This document shows, piece by piece, positions 36,960 through 48,786 of a stretch of 64,000 nucleotides of DNA (positions are counted from its first letter, which is position 1; every line of letters starts with the position of its first letter). The notes under the pieces were generated by a model. That model did no database searches. It had not been told where the DNA came from and was given only the letters and a program-made list of their open reading frames with translations. Both the position numbers and the translations under genes were made by a program. Source of the stretch: Crotophaga sulcirostris (taxonomy: Eukaryota > Chordata > Aves > Cuculiformes > Crotophagidae); contig VYZB01000016.1 in NCBI GenBank assembly GCA_013397455.1, positions 1,143,622-1,207,621 on the forward strand, read 5' to 3'.

Positions 36960-37400
36960 TGTGTTTGTATGTTGTCTGGCCAGGGGCAACCTCCACCTCT
37001 TACCAGACCCTGTGGAGCTGGGGCTAAATGAGAAAGGCTCTTCAGGTCACCACGATCCTCTCATTGGGAGTGCCTTACCCATGTGTGTGTATCCAGTAAA
37101 TTTCAATGTCAGTGGATTGCAGAAGCCACCAAGAATGGCCCTGTCCTGCTGGGGGGATGTGGGGAGAAGTAGCCTCAGGGGTCCATAAGGAGGCCATGTC
37201 AGGGCCTCAGGAGCCACTTTGGGCTGGTACCTGCCACAGCAACTGCCACTGCCAAAGCCCATCCATGGGCCTGGGATGGGGTTGATGCCTGGATGCCTGG
37301 GACTGGAATTCCCCCAGTCTGGCCTGCTTTCCCAGCTGGTGCACTGGGAGGGACCCTGCCCCTGATGGACCCCACAGGAGGCCACACGGCTGGCAGCTGA
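36960..37400. other. Isolated GC-rich patch of unknown nature
   Basis: This stretch of about 440 bp is clearly richer in G and C than the surrounding kilobases, with runs of CCACAGCAACTGCCACTGCC type and a minus-strand frame open for 161 codons (37047-37532). CpG dinucleotides are few, so it is not a CpG island. The translations match nothing I know. It may be an old LTR-type or other repeat, or simply compositional. Confidence 0.35.
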
Positions 37401-40400
37401 CACACAGAAATGGAGTTTGAAAATGTAAGGATAACTGTTCCTCATGTGCAAAAGCACAGCGTATTGTTTTTGTAAGTAAATAATTGCATTTAGTAATCCA
37501 TGCCTTTTTAAAGTTAAGGTCATTGGGAACAATGCTCATAAAGTACTCTAGTCAACTGACATATCCAGCTAATTTTCTGGGAATATACCCATTCCTTGAT
37601 AAAATCACCCATATTTGCCACTGCCCGCCCCCCTCCCTCCTCCCAATCCTCTCCGTCCCTCAAAGTAACAACAAATATTGTCAAGGTAAAGAATATTTCT
37701 TTCTTTTGCAGCCACACCCAGCATACTGTAACGATGACTCAGTCTTTCATTCATCCTATGCAGCAAAGCTATGGCCTAATTTTGCAAGGGTGAGAATAAA
37801 TGACCATTCTTTTTTCCAACTGACAGTATAACAGCCTTAAATAGTTCCTTCCAAAGGAAAATGGTATAAAAATATTTTGCAGAATATTCTACTCTTTTCC
37901 TTAAAATGTCTTTTTGTGGCTGAAGATGTGAAACCAAACTCTATTCTTTTTTGAAGGTATTTAAATCTGGAACTTATTAACTAATCCATTGACTTCAATG
38001 AAGACATTCCAGTTTTACACTTCTTTAGGCAGAATTTGGCTTAAATCCCTATGGTTAAAATTTTTTTCACAAGGTTATAACATTTAAAATTGATATGTTA
38101 AAATAAATTCTGAAGCAAAATTTTTGTTCTTAAACTCTTGTAAAGCTCCCATTACACATGCCCAAAGTACTATGAGAGTATTAGGGGAGTGTAGGACTTC
38201 ATGTTTCTTTCTATTAGCACTCCACTTTGTCGCTTTGGCTTACTGACAGAAAATCATATGCATTTGTATGTTAGGAAAAGAAAATCATCACAGCTCTTTT
38301 AAGCCCTGTATTATTTCTGTACAGAATATATTTTAATGAAAAGTCCAGCTAATGTTACAATTTTATCTCAGATGGCAGAACTAAACCTATTTTGGAGAGA
38401 TGTACTTAGTTAAAATAAACTATTTCATTAGGCACAAAAATCACAAATACTCTTTCAGTTCTAGAAAGAAAAGGGTTGTATTGGCATGGGAAATTTCCAA
38501 AGCTTAGTAAGACCAAGGAAGCAACTTGTTTCCTGAGATGTGAAACAGTGCTTATGACTCTTCCCTTCTCCTATTTCATACAAAATAAAAACATAAAAGG
38601 AATAAAATAAAACTGTCTTCATTCTCCCTGTTATAAGACCAATTACAATGCAGCTATGTGAAATTCATATTGTATCAAATAAAATCCTATTTCTACAAAA
38701 CAAAACCATTACAAACTAGAATGTGCACAAACAGTGCAAAACACAGCAAAGGGTTGATAGTAGGACCATAATTCTTATCTTGTTTACACCACTGTGTTTT
38801 CATTGTCAGAAATAATTGTGAAGGGAAAGAAAAATTTGTCAGAGTTTTCTGATGCTTAGTGGCAGTTATGCATAGGAACAGTTCTTAACTGTAATGCCAC
38901 TTTAGATCCTAGCCTTGGACCAGTATTGCTGTGAATTGCCTTTGATTTACATCTGCTCCCGTTCCAACTGTCATGGTTTGCTTCTTAGTCTGTTCACTAC
39001 ATTTTTGTAATTCAGGTTCATGTACAATAGAATGCGATACAATGGTTTCCATACTTTCTAATTGCTCTTCCTAACTGTTGCACTACTACATACTCAGTGA
39101 GATCAAGAATGTAGCATTCCAGGTAGAGCTCTTCTAATGTGATTTAGTTTGGCAATGGCTTGTACAGATAGGCTGGTCTTGCAGACTCTGAGCCAGCTTC
39201 TGCCTGATGTATGAGACCTCTCCCAAATGATGTTTTCTGATGATTATACATGACTAATTTTAAAAGATAGTATCACAATACCCTAGCTCTGCCATTTCCC
39301 ATTAAAAAATATCTCAGACAAATAATGTCCTCATCATTAAGCCTGAGGTATACTTCTGACAACCTGCTGATTCTACCTGTCTAGGTTAGAGATAAATAAC
39401 ACTTAACTCATCTGAGCACATTCTTTATCACCGGCTCTGTCTGATTGTGAATACTTGCCTAAAATTGTCATGTAGGTCTTTATATTGTGTGGTATAAACC
39501 ACCTGACTGCCTCTTTTGGCATAGTATACTATTTATACCTTTGAATATTCTACTCTTATGTAAATTTACTGGGACCCTGTGAAATCATAGCAGTACATGT
39601 TACATAGGAAATGTCATTCTTCTTATCCTATTTGTGAACAGATTTTCAGGAAAGCAAAAAATACTTGTAAGTGATGCAATCTCCTGCTTCAAAAATGTTG
39701 ATGTTGTGTATCCATCTCAAGAAGCATTGGCTTTGACATCTGACCATTTTGTAAAATCATTTAATGATTTTGGAATTATCATTACCAAGACCTGGAATGA
39801 ATATATTTAATTCCTCATGAATTAAAAAATGTATCCTTTCAAAACTGAGTTACAGATATTTTGTAAATTGTAGGAATACCTTGTCTTTTAAACATGCTTT
39901 TCAACAATGATGGTCTGTATTCACTTGTTAAACAGAAAATGGACTTAACAAAATGTGAAACAGCTTTCCAAGCTTCTCTGCAAAAGCTATTCACAACAGT
40001 TGTTTATGTTGGAAAATCATGCTGCTCTACATAGATGTTAGAGATTTGATCATAAGAGAACATATTTTTGATTCATCGTCCTCTGCTTCTGATACAGCAA
40101 TAAATCTATTCACTTGTTGAGTTATGCTTACCTAATCAATATATCATCCAACCAGTACAATATCTTGTGCTTTTGGAGCCTTACTATAGCTATGGAAATG
40201 GTGAAGCACAGTCGTTTGCTACCTACAACCTGTGTCGTAATAAAATAGTGTTTTGCATTGGCCTTGGCAATTTTGGCTCCTCTGGTAATCTGCTCTACCA
40301 CTGGCCTCAGTTTTCTGTAAGGTTTGCATTGCAGGACTTTTATTTGTGCACCCTTGTGCATATTCACCTAATTTCAGCTCAGTGCAAGAGCTGAAGTTCA

Positions 40401-40798
40401 TAACGTAGATCAGTGTTATTAACATCCTCCACAATAGTCCATTAGATGTCATTCACGGTAATGTAACAGCAAACGAACCTCTCTATTATATCTGTCCCAT
40501 TTTCTGCTGCTGAAGCTTTGTGTTGTAGTTCCTCCTGGCAAACATGGCAGTCAGGTTTTCCTTCTTGATTTCTATAAATTTTCATTCTTTTTCAGTAAGA
40601 GCTCAATTGTAGTAAAGAAGTTCGTATGCTATCTTCACATGTCCAACTGCATGATCATCAGGTCAGGGAGATTAGTCCAGAAACGTGCAGAATGCATGAA
40701 AAGCAATGTGATGAATGGAAACTCAGACAACAGGATAGTTAAAGCTCTTTATTTATGTCCATGTATTGGACAACAAGCACTGCAGTCACATATAATAA
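37401..40798. other. Intergenic, nothing recognised
   Basis: The sequence is AT-rich. Overlapping short frames at 40128-40452 are open on both strands, and one contains YWLDDILIR, which recalls a reverse-transcriptase box, but flanking RT motifs are absent. Confidence 0.55.
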
Positions 40799-41104
40799 AG
40801 GAGGTTGTGGTGAGGTGAGTGTTGGTCTCTTCTCCTAGGTGACAGGTGATAGGACAAGGGGAAATGGCCATAAGCTGAGCCAGGGGAGGTTCAGACTAGG
40901 CATTAGGAAAAATTTCTTTACTGAAAGTGTGGTGAGGTACTGGAACAGGCTGTCCAGGGAGGTGGTTGAGTCACCATCCCTGGAGGTGTTTAAAAGACGG
41001 GTAAGTGAGCACCTCAGGGACATGGTTTAGTAATTAGACAGGTACAGTTGGACTTGATGATCTCAAAGGTCTTTTCCAACCAGATGATTCTATAATTCTA
41101 TAAT
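40799..41104 (+). mobile_element. CR1 LINE, well-preserved 3' end
   Basis: The sequence runs from GGAGGTTGTGGTGAGGTGAG through GGTTCAGACTAGGCATTAGG, TACTGGAACAGGCTGTCC and GGACTTGATGATCTCAAAGG to the octamer tail ATTCTATAATTCTATAATAG. The diagnostic 3' half is complete and the 5' end is truncated. A 63-codon frame (40839-41030) encodes the last residues of CR1 ORF2 and continues the IRKNFF motif. It is the best-preserved tail in the window. Confidence 0.94.
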
Positions 41105-42621
41105 AGAATACGGTATCTAGTTGCTGCAGAGATGCATCTTGTTTCTCTGACCACTGCCAAGTTATTCAGTTGTAAGAAGAGCTGTCTTCCCTTGGGTGCC
41201 CTCTGTGGTTAGTTTAATTGTCTGCAGGATCTTCTGTAGAGCTTCTTGTACTATAAAATTTTCATTTTCACTGCTGCTAAAGTCTTCATCTTTCCTGTCG
41301 TCTGTCTAGATTCCTTTTGTATGTACCATCTTTCAACCTTCATTTGAATTGAATTAATATTTTTTACTTGGATCTTTGCTTTCCTTTTCTTCTCTTTCTG
41401 ATTGTGTTCCACCTTGATTGATATTGTAATTATCATGTCCCCAGCTATTATGTAGATGTCTGCAATAACTCCATATCTTTCACTGTTGCTTTGTTGAAAC
41501 AATTTCCTCATTGCCCTTATTCCAAAAGCTAGATGTTATCTAACTCGTAACTGCCTCAGGAGTTCCATAGCCTAGAAGATTCCTCATTTAAACAGACTTG
41601 CCAATGTCAGTCTTTTTTTTGTTTAGATGAGTAAATGTTTTCTCCAAGTAGTCTGTGCTGAACATCTGTTTGTGAACAAATAGAATCATGCTTAGAAAAG
41701 ACCTGTTAAAATGTCTGATATTAAGATAAATTAGCTTTTTAAAGTGACTAAATTATAAACCTTTGTGGGCATGTTCATTTTGGCCTTGAGCTTTGTTTAC
41801 AAGATACTTGGGTACAATTTTGAGTCTGTCTCCTGCAAAGAGGCTATTTTTCTAGCCAAGCTTGTTAACAGAGACTGACTGATATGTGTACTCTGCTGGC
41901 ATGTTTACAGGCCTGCAAGGGCTTCTTGAATCATATGATCAGATTTTTTGGTGTTTGCTGGCTTCCTTAATACTCAACACTTGTATTAAAGTATTGTGGT
42001 TTCTCAGTCTAATATGAGAGACAAAGAGCTGAAAACTTGACCTTAAATAGTGTTCAAGGGACTTAACTTGGAACTGCCATATGTTATAAGTGTAACACCA
42101 AAGTAGGTAGGACCTTGACATCTGGCTTAAAAATTGAACTGTAGTTGGATTAACTACAAGTTAAGCTTAGCTTCAGGATCAGTATCAGCCTTGATTATTA
42201 AAATGTGGAAAACTGAGATTTTGTGTGCATATTGAACTACTTTTCCTGCTCAGCATTATTCTAGTCTGGATGCAGGTTTCATCAGATTCAATTTAATACA
42301 TGCATTTTGAGTATTATGATACAGGTAAAATTAGATCAACTCTGCATACGGAAGCATAATTATTTAATTTTATAATTTTCTAACATGTTACTCTGAAGTT
42401 TGAGCAAAACATAGTACTTGTATACCATAGCACAGATGCACTGTTCCCCTGTGTGAGTTATTGATATCTCTCTTATTCTGGATATGTCTACCTTAGCTAA
42501 AAGCAAGTTGCTGAGAACACCCAGAAAATACGTGTTCGCAATTGGGAGAGGTTACTTCAATTTAACTCGAGGCTTGCATGAACTGAATGTCTGTTACCAG
42601 GTAGGTATTAGATGAAGTCAG
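41105..42621. other. Spacer between two oppositely oriented CR1 copies, nothing recognised
   Basis: About 1.5 kb of AT-rich sequence lies here. A lysine-rich 86-codon frame (41251-41511, minus) matches no family I know. Confidence 0.55.
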
Positions 42622-43680
42622 AATCATACAATTATAGAATGACTGGAGCTGGAAGGGACCCACAAGGACCACCAAGTCCAACTCCTATTCCTACATAGGA
42701 CAATCCCAACTGTCACATCATGTGTCTGAGGGCATGGTCCAAATGCTTCATGAATATTGTCAGGCTTGGCGCCGTAATGCTTCCCTGGGGAGCTGTTCCA
42801 GTGCTCCACCACCCCCTGGCTGAAGAATCTTTTCCTAATATCTAACTGAAACTCCTGCTGACACATCTTCCTGTCATAATCTCTAGTCCTATCATTGGTC
42901 AGTAGCAAGAAGCAATCAGTGCCTGCTCCTCCTCCTTCCCTTGCGAGGAAATAGATGGCTATGAAGGCTCCCCTCAGACTCCTCTTCTCCAGGCTGAACA
43001 GACCAAGTGACTTCAGCCTCTCCTCATATGTTTTCTTCTTTAGACTCTTCCCCAGCTTTGTGGCATCCTGTGGTGGCCTCCTCTGGACACTCTCCAGGAG
43101 TTTGATGTTCTTTTTAAACTGTGGCACCCAAAACTGCGCACAGTACTGGAGGTGGAACTGCACCAGTGCAGCGTAGAGCAAGATGATCACCTCCCTTGAC
43201 CGGCTGGCAACGCTGTGCTTGATGCACCTCAGGACATGGTTGGCCCTCTTGGCTACCAGGACACACTGTTGGCTCACATTCAACTTGCCATTGACCAGAA
43301 TCCCCAGGTCCCTTTCCGCAGGGCTACTGTCCAGCCTCTCACTCCCCAGTCTGTACCTGTATCCAGGGTTGCCGTGTCTAAGGTACGAAACCTGGCACTT
43401 ACTCTTGTTAAACTTCACGTGGTTGGCAGTTGTCCAGCTCTCCAATCTGTTCAGATCCCTCTGCAGGGCCTCCCTGCCCTCAAGAGTGTCAACCGCCACC
43501 CCTGGTTTCGTGTCATTGGCAAACTTGGTTAGTAACCCTCAAGTACTGCATCTAGGCCATTTATGAATATCCTAAATAGTACTGGCCCCAAGATGGATCC
43601 TTGCAGAACCCTGCTAGTGACTGGTTGTCAGCCTGTTGTAACCCCATTCACTGTGACCTTGCTTTACACTTTTAGACAGA
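42622..43680 (-). mobile_element. CR1 LINE, about 1.06-kb 3' fragment (minus strand)
   Basis: The plus strand begins with ATAGAATGACTGGAGCTGGA and GGGACCCACAAGGACCACC, the complement of a CR1 3' end of the 'ggagctggaagggaccc' type, and ends at 43.68 kb with the complement of the RT segment before the FADD box (ACCCTGCTAGTGACTGGTTG). The tail type differs from those at 2138 and 40799, so it is a different subfamily. It is 5'-truncated. Confidence 0.93.
42624..43499 (-). pseudogene. CR1 ORF2 C-terminal remnant (291 codons open)
   Basis: This is the longest open frame in the window. It reads VDTLEGREALQRDLNRLESW, FNKSKCQVSYL, SPAERDLGILVNGKLNVSQQ, YAALVQFHLQYCAQFWVPQF, YEERLKSLGLFSLEKRSLRG and LDIRKRFFSQGVVEHWN, the usual CR1 post-RT region. 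The RT box upstream, in the same strand, reads FAND rather than FADD. The last 50 or so residues are translated 3' UTR. An insertion in the 'RRAMKLGK' region gives RRPPQDATKLGK. Confidence 0.9.
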
Positions 43681-43989
43681 ATGTACCTAGAGACATGATC
43701 TAAGAATCATGAAAGCAACACAGAGTTAATTTGGTTCCATGTCAGATTCTCTTGGAACAGAAAAAGGAACTTGTTAATATTTACTAAACAGTAGTTTCAG
43801 ACGACTACCAGAGCAGGCACTAGACTTAATTCTCTTACCAACTCCATGCAATTACCACTCCAAATAACATAACTATTAAAACCTTAGACTGGCTTTCATT
43901 ATTAAGAAAGCTTTTACCTCAGGGTAAATTACTACAAGCAAAAATGCATGCAGTGGCAAGGAACTAGAGTTTTTCTACCAGGTAAATAA

Positions 43990-44000
43990 ATATATATATA
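43990..44000 (+). repeat. Short TA run
   Basis: About five TA units follow TAAATAAA. It is minor simple sequence. Confidence 0.8.
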
Positions 44001-44347
44001 AAAAGAGAAACCTGAAGGCATACTGCTGACCTAATCTGTTTTGCCTGAAGGCAAGACTGATGAAGCTGGCCTCTACTAAGCTTTTACGTCAGCATAGGTC
44101 TGTAGCTCTGGATGCAAAGATAAAGCAAAGTGAAAGCAACAACAGAAAACAAACCCTCTCAAATTACCATTTTCTAAAATAATAAAGCAGGAAATTGTCT
44201 TCACTCAAAAACAAAACAGACCAAACCAAACAGAATTCTAGGAAGATTACATACATATTCTCTACTTGGAAAATCAGGCAAATCACCAGAGCCCTGACTT
44301 AGATTTTTAAAAGAATGTAAACCTGCAGGTTTCATGCCAGGAAAATG

Positions 44348-44365
44348 AAAAAAAAAAAAAAAAAA
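44348..44365 (+). repeat. A18 homopolymer
   Basis: Eighteen A residues follow GGAAAATG. No retroposed sequence could be recognised upstream of the run. Confidence 0.9.
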
Positions 44366-47009
44366 CAACTGAAAAATCCTGAACAATGAATTAGCAAATT
44401 TTGCCAAAAATGGTCCTTCACAAAAGACCAATATCTATCCCCACACATAGTCCACCCCCCTAAGGGGTCATTATGAGTTATTTACCTCCTAACAGTTTGA
44501 GAAAGTTTCTTCTTCTGTAACACTAAGATGATAAAGATCACCAGATTACTCTCAATGTAATCATTAGTAGACTTTAGTAGTCCTAATTAAAACCTCAGGT
44601 AAACAGATGAGGTATTTCAAACATCTTGTTTTCTAAAAAAACCCAAGGTGTTCATTACTCAGTTTAGCTAGCATATAACTAAGATTACCAGAATGAGGTA
44701 AAGTCCTAACAAAGATCAGTCAGTTCATAATTTCAACTTGAATTTGGAGATCAAGCTGGACTTTTGCTGCAGTGCAGTCTGCTGTCATGAATTACTAACA
44801 TGAAAGCTGCAAATTGCCTGTCTTCAATAGGAATTTATTACACATTTGTTACCTTAGGTAATAAAACACACCTGGTTTCCTAGTGAAGACACATCTTCCA
44901 TGAAGTTGGCTTCCATGCTTGGAAAACATTTCGCTAGCTGCAGGCAGATAAATAAGTAAGCAGGCAGACTCGGGCAAACAGAGCTTAGAGTCATTTGGAC
45001 TACTTACCTGCTTTAAATTAAGCAGTTGTTAAATACTGTGTGGCTCTCAGCCTACATTTTGGAATTTGAGGCCCTTCCCTTTCCCCTATTAGTTTGAGAG
45101 AGCCTGCTGTCAAGACCTTTATGGTGTTATGCACACCATTAATGTTTTTATTTAGAGAGTTGTATAGAGTAGGATTTTGTTTAATTTAGACAGCTAATAT
45201 TTCACTTTTTAGCAAGAGATTGCTTATTTTTATTTGTTCTAGTAGTTTCATTTTGTTTGTTCATTTTCTTGAGAGTATGTTCATGTTGAAGTAGAAAGTT
45301 TGTGAAACCTTAAGAAAAATATTAATGACGCTACAGAATAAACAGCACAGCTAAGATTGTTAAGAAATTTTGTAGGAACCAATATCTAACCAAAACTAAC
45401 GGTTTTTTACTTGTTTTCAAGAAAATTAACTGAAAACAAATTTAGAAAATGTCAAGATTCCAAATGCTGCATCCAGAACATGCTGTAATCCATCTTATAA
45501 TTTTTTTTTCTGCTGTATGAGAGGGAACTGAATTAAATGGAAACTTGCATACAGCGCGAAGCCTCGCCCTTGCAGTTTGCCCAGCAATCTGTATAGTTGA
45601 ATGTGTATGGGACCTGATACAGCTGTGAGTCAACTTGTTTGTTTGCTAGATCCGTATATGCCTCAGTTCACTTTTAATTAGAGATATAGAGGAAAGTTCT
45701 GCTTTTGACGATGTGTTTAGAATTACAGAAAGGAGTCATGATGCTTTTTTGACTGGTGTGTGATTATATAAATGAGCTGAAGAAAAAATGTATGTGATCA
45801 TGAGCTATTAATTGTATTTTACAACCCATATCTAAGACCCAATGTCATTTCCATAGCTTTTTTTTCAGTAGCAATAACACTCCTGAATCAGACTCAGGGC
45901 AGTGGGGAAAGCTGTGTATGTTCTGGAAGTTTTACAGATAAGGTTATGAATCGGAGTGTGTTCAGTAAATTCAGACAACAGTGACTTCAGTGTCACAGCA
46001 AGTGAATATTTTTTTCCTAAGTTATGTTCTTATATACTGTTTCTCTGTAAACAAGGGTAAACTATATGTGTTTGAGATGTTAACACTGGATTAAGGAACT
46101 AACCACAAAAGAAAGGATGAAGAGTTATGAGAAACAAGTGCTTTTCCATTGCAATATTGTACTTAGTTCTGCCTCACAAAACAAGAGCTGTCCTCATGAT
46201 CAGGCGATTTTTAGGACTAAAAATAATATATTTGGAAGTAAAAAAAGACTAATTTTTTTAGATGGAGAAAAGCTCACACACAAAATCAAGTTGGAATTTC
46301 AGCATATGATACCACACTGATGACTTTTTATTTAGATAGTATGTCACTAGTGATGTGCATAGTAGACATTAGCAATGATAGGCAGCAATATGAGCTCTCC
46401 ATATGCTTGCTTCCAGAGCACGTACATAGGATCTCTGGAGAAATTATGTTGTAATTACTAGGACCATCTGAAAAATGTGCTATACATCCTCAATGCAGTT
46501 TTGCCCAGTTAACCTAGAATTGTTACAGGTACACAGAAATGTGACTGTTGTGTTGAGTATGATTTTATTTTATTTTAAGGCAATTTGGTGCTCTTAACTT
46601 ATAGATGTTTATGTAACAAGTGGCCTGATAAAGTTAAGGAATGTACGTTACTGTAATTCAGGTTTTTTATCCTGTAAGAATGCTAAGCAACAAACCAAAA
46701 CAAACTCCCATGCTGTACCATGAAAATAATTCATCTGCATTCCCATCAAAAGTTGCAATGCAATGCACAGTTAAAGTATGAAACTCCGTTCTACAAACAC
46801 TGCAGATACCAATCTTTTTATCTACTCCAAGGGAACCTTGAGCAAGTTCACAGGATAAAACTCCATTTCTGATTTATAAATATGCAGAAATCACCTACAA
46901 CTTGGAGATACCTGCTAAAAATTGGTAATCGGGAATACTGACAGAAAGTATGTTATGTTCTTTTCCTGTTCTTATGGTTTTTCTAAGTATGTACTATTTG
47001 CTCTTGTGA

Positions 47010-47075
47010 CAGACAGACTGTTGGACTACATGAACCTTTGGTCTAAGGTAGCATGGCTCAGTTATGTTTAAATCC
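47010..47075 (+). mobile_element. Possible ancient CR1 3' tail
   Basis: GACTGTTGGACTACATGAACC, TTTGGTCTAAGGTAGCATGG and CTCAGTTATGTTT resemble the 'ttggactagatggaccattggtctgacccagtatggc' tail of old reptile/bird CR1 families. Only about 65 bp remain, so the call rests on pattern memory. Confidence 0.5.
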
Positions 47076-48770
47076 TTCTTCTCAGCCTTTAGGCAATTCT
47101 AGATTTGTATTTATTAATTATTGTCATCTGAAGCAACCCCAAATACAATTTAAGCTCCATTCCAGAGTAATTTTTACAAACCTTTCAAGTACAAGAGAGG
47201 TAGACCTGATTTCACAAAATCTTCTCTGAGTTTTTGTTACTGTGTGTTAAAGAGCAAGTTCTAAATTTCAGGTAGATTCTTCCCACCATCCATATTGATA
47301 TACAGGTTAAATTTATGCAGAAGGTTGACTCCTTACATAAAAAGATATGATTATGAAAAGTATTAAAAATAAAGTAGCTGCACACTAACCTGAATAGATG
47401 TTCTCTCATGCTTATTGTTGTTAGAAATATATTTATTACTATTCTTTTGAACAATAATTTAAAAATCCTCAATAGGGCTAGCTCCATCCGGAAAGGCAAA
47501 GTATAATAAGGTATTGTCAAAGACTAACTTCAGTGTCTGAGTCTAACTTAGAAAAAGGTTTAATGTTTACTTTAGAGGAAGAATACCTATCTGGGGTATG
47601 ATGTGTTCTTTCCATGAGTATTTCCTGAATGTTTTTTGGCAGGGTAATTAACTTCGAGTGAATTATGACATATATCATGTCCATATGAAACTGCTGAATT
47701 TGTAAAAAGCAGAATCATTATAGTTATCACTGGGATTGTAAACCTCAAGTAATCTTGCTTTATGCAGCCCCCAAATAAACATGTCTTTAGTGCGAACAGG
47801 GTCTAATATATATCAGTCTCGTGAAACAAATGAAAATCCTATTCAGCTTTCATATTCTTAAATATTTTCAACTAGACTGATTACTTTCTTTGTCTAATAG
47901 CATCGCATATTTATTTATAATATAAATTGCCAAATGGTAAGAACACAGCGTAACAAATCTTGGAACTAATGATGTTTTGAACCAAGTAGCATGTCTTTTA
48001 TTTCTGGAACTCGACAGACATAATTCGTTATGTCTATCAGTAACTCATCAATTTCATGTGTATTTTAACAAGAACCAAATGTGATTTGAAGCGCATAGTC
48101 ACTCTTATCATATGACAGTTCAGGGAAAGCTTCTCTCCCTAATTTTTCTTTTTTTCAGGGGAAATAATATTATCAGCAAGCATTTTAATATCCTGTTTTC
48201 CAAGGTAATATCTTGACATATTTCTAAGTCAACTGGAAACAATCTTGGCAAGTTTGTTAAGTATAAATTTAACATGCAAAAATGAACAATGAACTTATCA
48301 TAATTGTGTTTTTCATGCAGTCCACAAGAATATACACATAACCGAGGGCAAAGGGAATTCTAAATTTAGGAGATTGCTGTAGGCTTGAAAGATGTTTGTT
48401 TTAGCTGAGAAGACCACAAGAAACAAGTCTATTTTGCAGAATTCTTTGTGCAACATTTTCCTCCTCTGTCTCATGAATTTTCAGAGCAAAAGAGTTCTCT
48501 ATCCTCTCTGCTATACAATGTAAAATAAGCTATTTATCATAAGTAGGAAGGCTCTTCAGTGGCACCAAAAAACTGCCTCTTCCATGGTTTTGAGGTAACA
48601 GGATCAAACAAGAGAGAGTAGTCCGTCAGCCCTCTTATACAAAGCTAACAAGTCATACAAATGAACAGATGAAGCTGGTGAGTTAATGATAAAGCAGAAA
48701 ATAAAGGTTCAGAAGAAGTGATCTATCTCTTTGGTTTGTACTAGCACTACATTTTATTTCTATTAAGCAG

Positions 48771-48786
48771 CCCCCCCCCAAAAAAA
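48771..48786 (+). repeat. C9A7 run
   Basis: Nine C residues are followed directly by seven A residues. Confidence 0.9.

Noticed and set aside
40128..40452. YWLDDILIR in a minus-strand frame, resembling a retroviral-type reverse-transcriptase box
   Set aside because: No other RT, protease, RNase H or LTR features occur in order around it, and the frames nearby are broken. A single short match is likely chance.
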